From: Chloroflexota bacterium
GTDB lineage: Bacteria; Chloroflexota; Dehalococcoidia; SZUA-161; JAUWZY01
DNA length: 6,604 bases
Assembly (NCBI GenBank): GCA_030615045.1
Contig: JAUWZY010000052.1
Location: forward strand, 1-6,604
Reading direction: 5' to 3'
Shown here: piece after piece, positions 6,007-6,604 of the stretch
How the letters are laid out: the number at the start of each line of letters is the position of its first letter
Position numbering within the stretch: position 1 is the first letter of the stretch
Position numbers and translations under genes: made by a program
The notes under the pieces: generated by a model
The model's input: the letters and a program-made list of their open reading frames with translations, nothing else
What the model was told of the DNA's origin: nothing
Databases searched by the model: none

Positions 6007-6604
6007 TCATTCCTCATCTCCGTGAGGCCTTACCGCCATTATGGCGAAGATTAAGGTTAGCCCACCAAATATCAGCGCCTGGACAAAGCCGAGGAGCATC
6101 TCCAGCCCATAGAAGGGAACGGCGACAACCCAAGGTATGAGAAAGGCAACCATAAGCAGTAGCACCATGCCCGCAGTCATGTTGCCGAAGAGACGGAAGG
6201 TGAAGCTGATGATGCGGATGAATTCGCTGATCGCTTCCAGGGCACCGACGAACATATTTATGAACCCGGTGAAGAGCCCGCTGAGCGCAGCACAGAACTT
6301 GCCCCTGACTAACTGGCCAATGCTATGGAACAACAGACCAACCCTGAGAAACTTGCTCCCATAGTGGCGAAAGCCCAAGGCCCTGACGCCACAATACTCG
6401 ACGAAGACGAAGGAGATAACGGCCAAAGCCAGCGGGAAGTTGATGTCGGTATTTGCTTTGCGCAGCAGAGGCTCAGTCACTATCCAGCCTTGGTATGAGC
6501 CGAAGATAGCCCCTGACTGTTCTCCTTGGTGTCCGATGCCGATGGTATCGAAACCGGGGAGGAGTGAGAGGAGGGCAGACATAATGACATAAAGGAAAAT
6601 GGTG
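6007..6604 (-). CDS. atpB: F1F0 ATP synthase subunit a, C-terminal part (5' end outside window)
   Basis: Subunit a forms the two ion half-channels beside the c-ring. The frame is open to the right edge; the ATG at 6582 is internal, because upstream codons continue the expected helix (TIFLYVI-MSALLSLLPGF). About 198 residues are present. Seen in order: LLPG, RKANTDINFPLALA helix, a middle region somewhat longer than in E. coli, then SFTFRLFGNMTAG with the essential Arg (codon 6195-6193; E. coli Arg210). The last helix has FVQALIFGGLTLIF (Gln equals E. coli Gln252), and the protein ends in PHGDEE. By this alignment E. coli Glu219 is Met (6168-6166) and His245 is Glu (6102-6100). A Glu at the latter site is also typical of mitochondrial subunit a. 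The stop is TGA. The promoter and any atpI gene would lie off the right edge. Confidence 0.95.
   Translation of the reverse strand, partial: TIFLYVIMSALLSLLPGFDTIGIGHQGEQSGAIFGSYQGWIVTEPLLRKANTDINFPLALAVISFVFVEYCGVRALGFRHYGSKFLRVGLLFHSIGQLVRGKFCAALSGLFTGFINMFVGALEAISEFIRIISFTFRLFGNMTAGMVLLLMVAFLIPWVVAVPFYGLEMLLGFVQALIFGGLTLIFAIMAVRPHGDEE

Noticed and set aside
5637..6140. Plus-strand open frame of 167 codons opposite the 39-codon gene, atpE and atpB
   Set aside because: It is antisense to well-supported genes, with a low-complexity, hydrophilic translation and no family resemblance.
6580..6582. ATG at 6582 as the start of atpB
   Set aside because: The frame stays open to the window edge with codons that continue a conserved membrane helix, and the protein from this Met would lack the N-terminal helices.

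Overview
The window holds most of an F-type ATP synthase operon, read on the minus strand from the right edge to about position 303. The order is atpB (cut off by the right edge), atpE, a 39-codon membrane-protein gene, atpF, atpH, atpA, atpG, atpD, atpC, giving subunits a, c, unknown, b, delta, alpha, gamma, beta and epsilon. At the left edge, on the plus strand, lies the 3' end of a UbiE/COQ5-type methyltransferase gene, convergent with atpC and separated from it by 3 bases. No stretch longer than about 70 bases lacks a gene. The operon promoter must lie to the right of the window.

The organism is a bacterium with moderately high GC. The style of subunit a (ISFTFRLFGNMTAG around the essential Arg), the beta motif ADDYTDP and the single b gene suggest Chloroflexota, perhaps Dehalococcoidia. 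This is judged from memory of the families, without a search. Subunit c has its carboxylate (E59) but lacks the Na+ ligands, so proton coupling is inferred.

The layout is a standard bacterial atp operon with short gaps and mostly strong Shine-Dalgarno (SD) sites, but it departs from the norm in several places. (1) atpA has an ideal SD and an ATG at 4527, then an in-frame TAG at 4489-4491, exactly where alpha subunits carry Gln (IIR-stop-QIEQF); past it, the alpha subunit is intact. (2) An undescribed 39-residue single-span protein with a textbook SD sits between atpE and atpF. (3) Beta lacks about 15 residues near its C-terminus, including the conserved FYMVG motif. (4) Subunit a has Met where E. 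coli has Glu219, and Glu where E. coli has His245. (5) An 8-bp GC-rich hairpin fills the atpG-atpD gap.

Together the products would form the membrane rotor and stator (a, c, b), the peripheral stalk (b, delta), the catalytic head (alpha, beta) and the central stalk (gamma, epsilon). The lesions in alpha and beta raise three options: sequence error, tolerated or suppressed mutations, or early decay. The rest of each reading frame is well preserved, which argues against long-standing decay.
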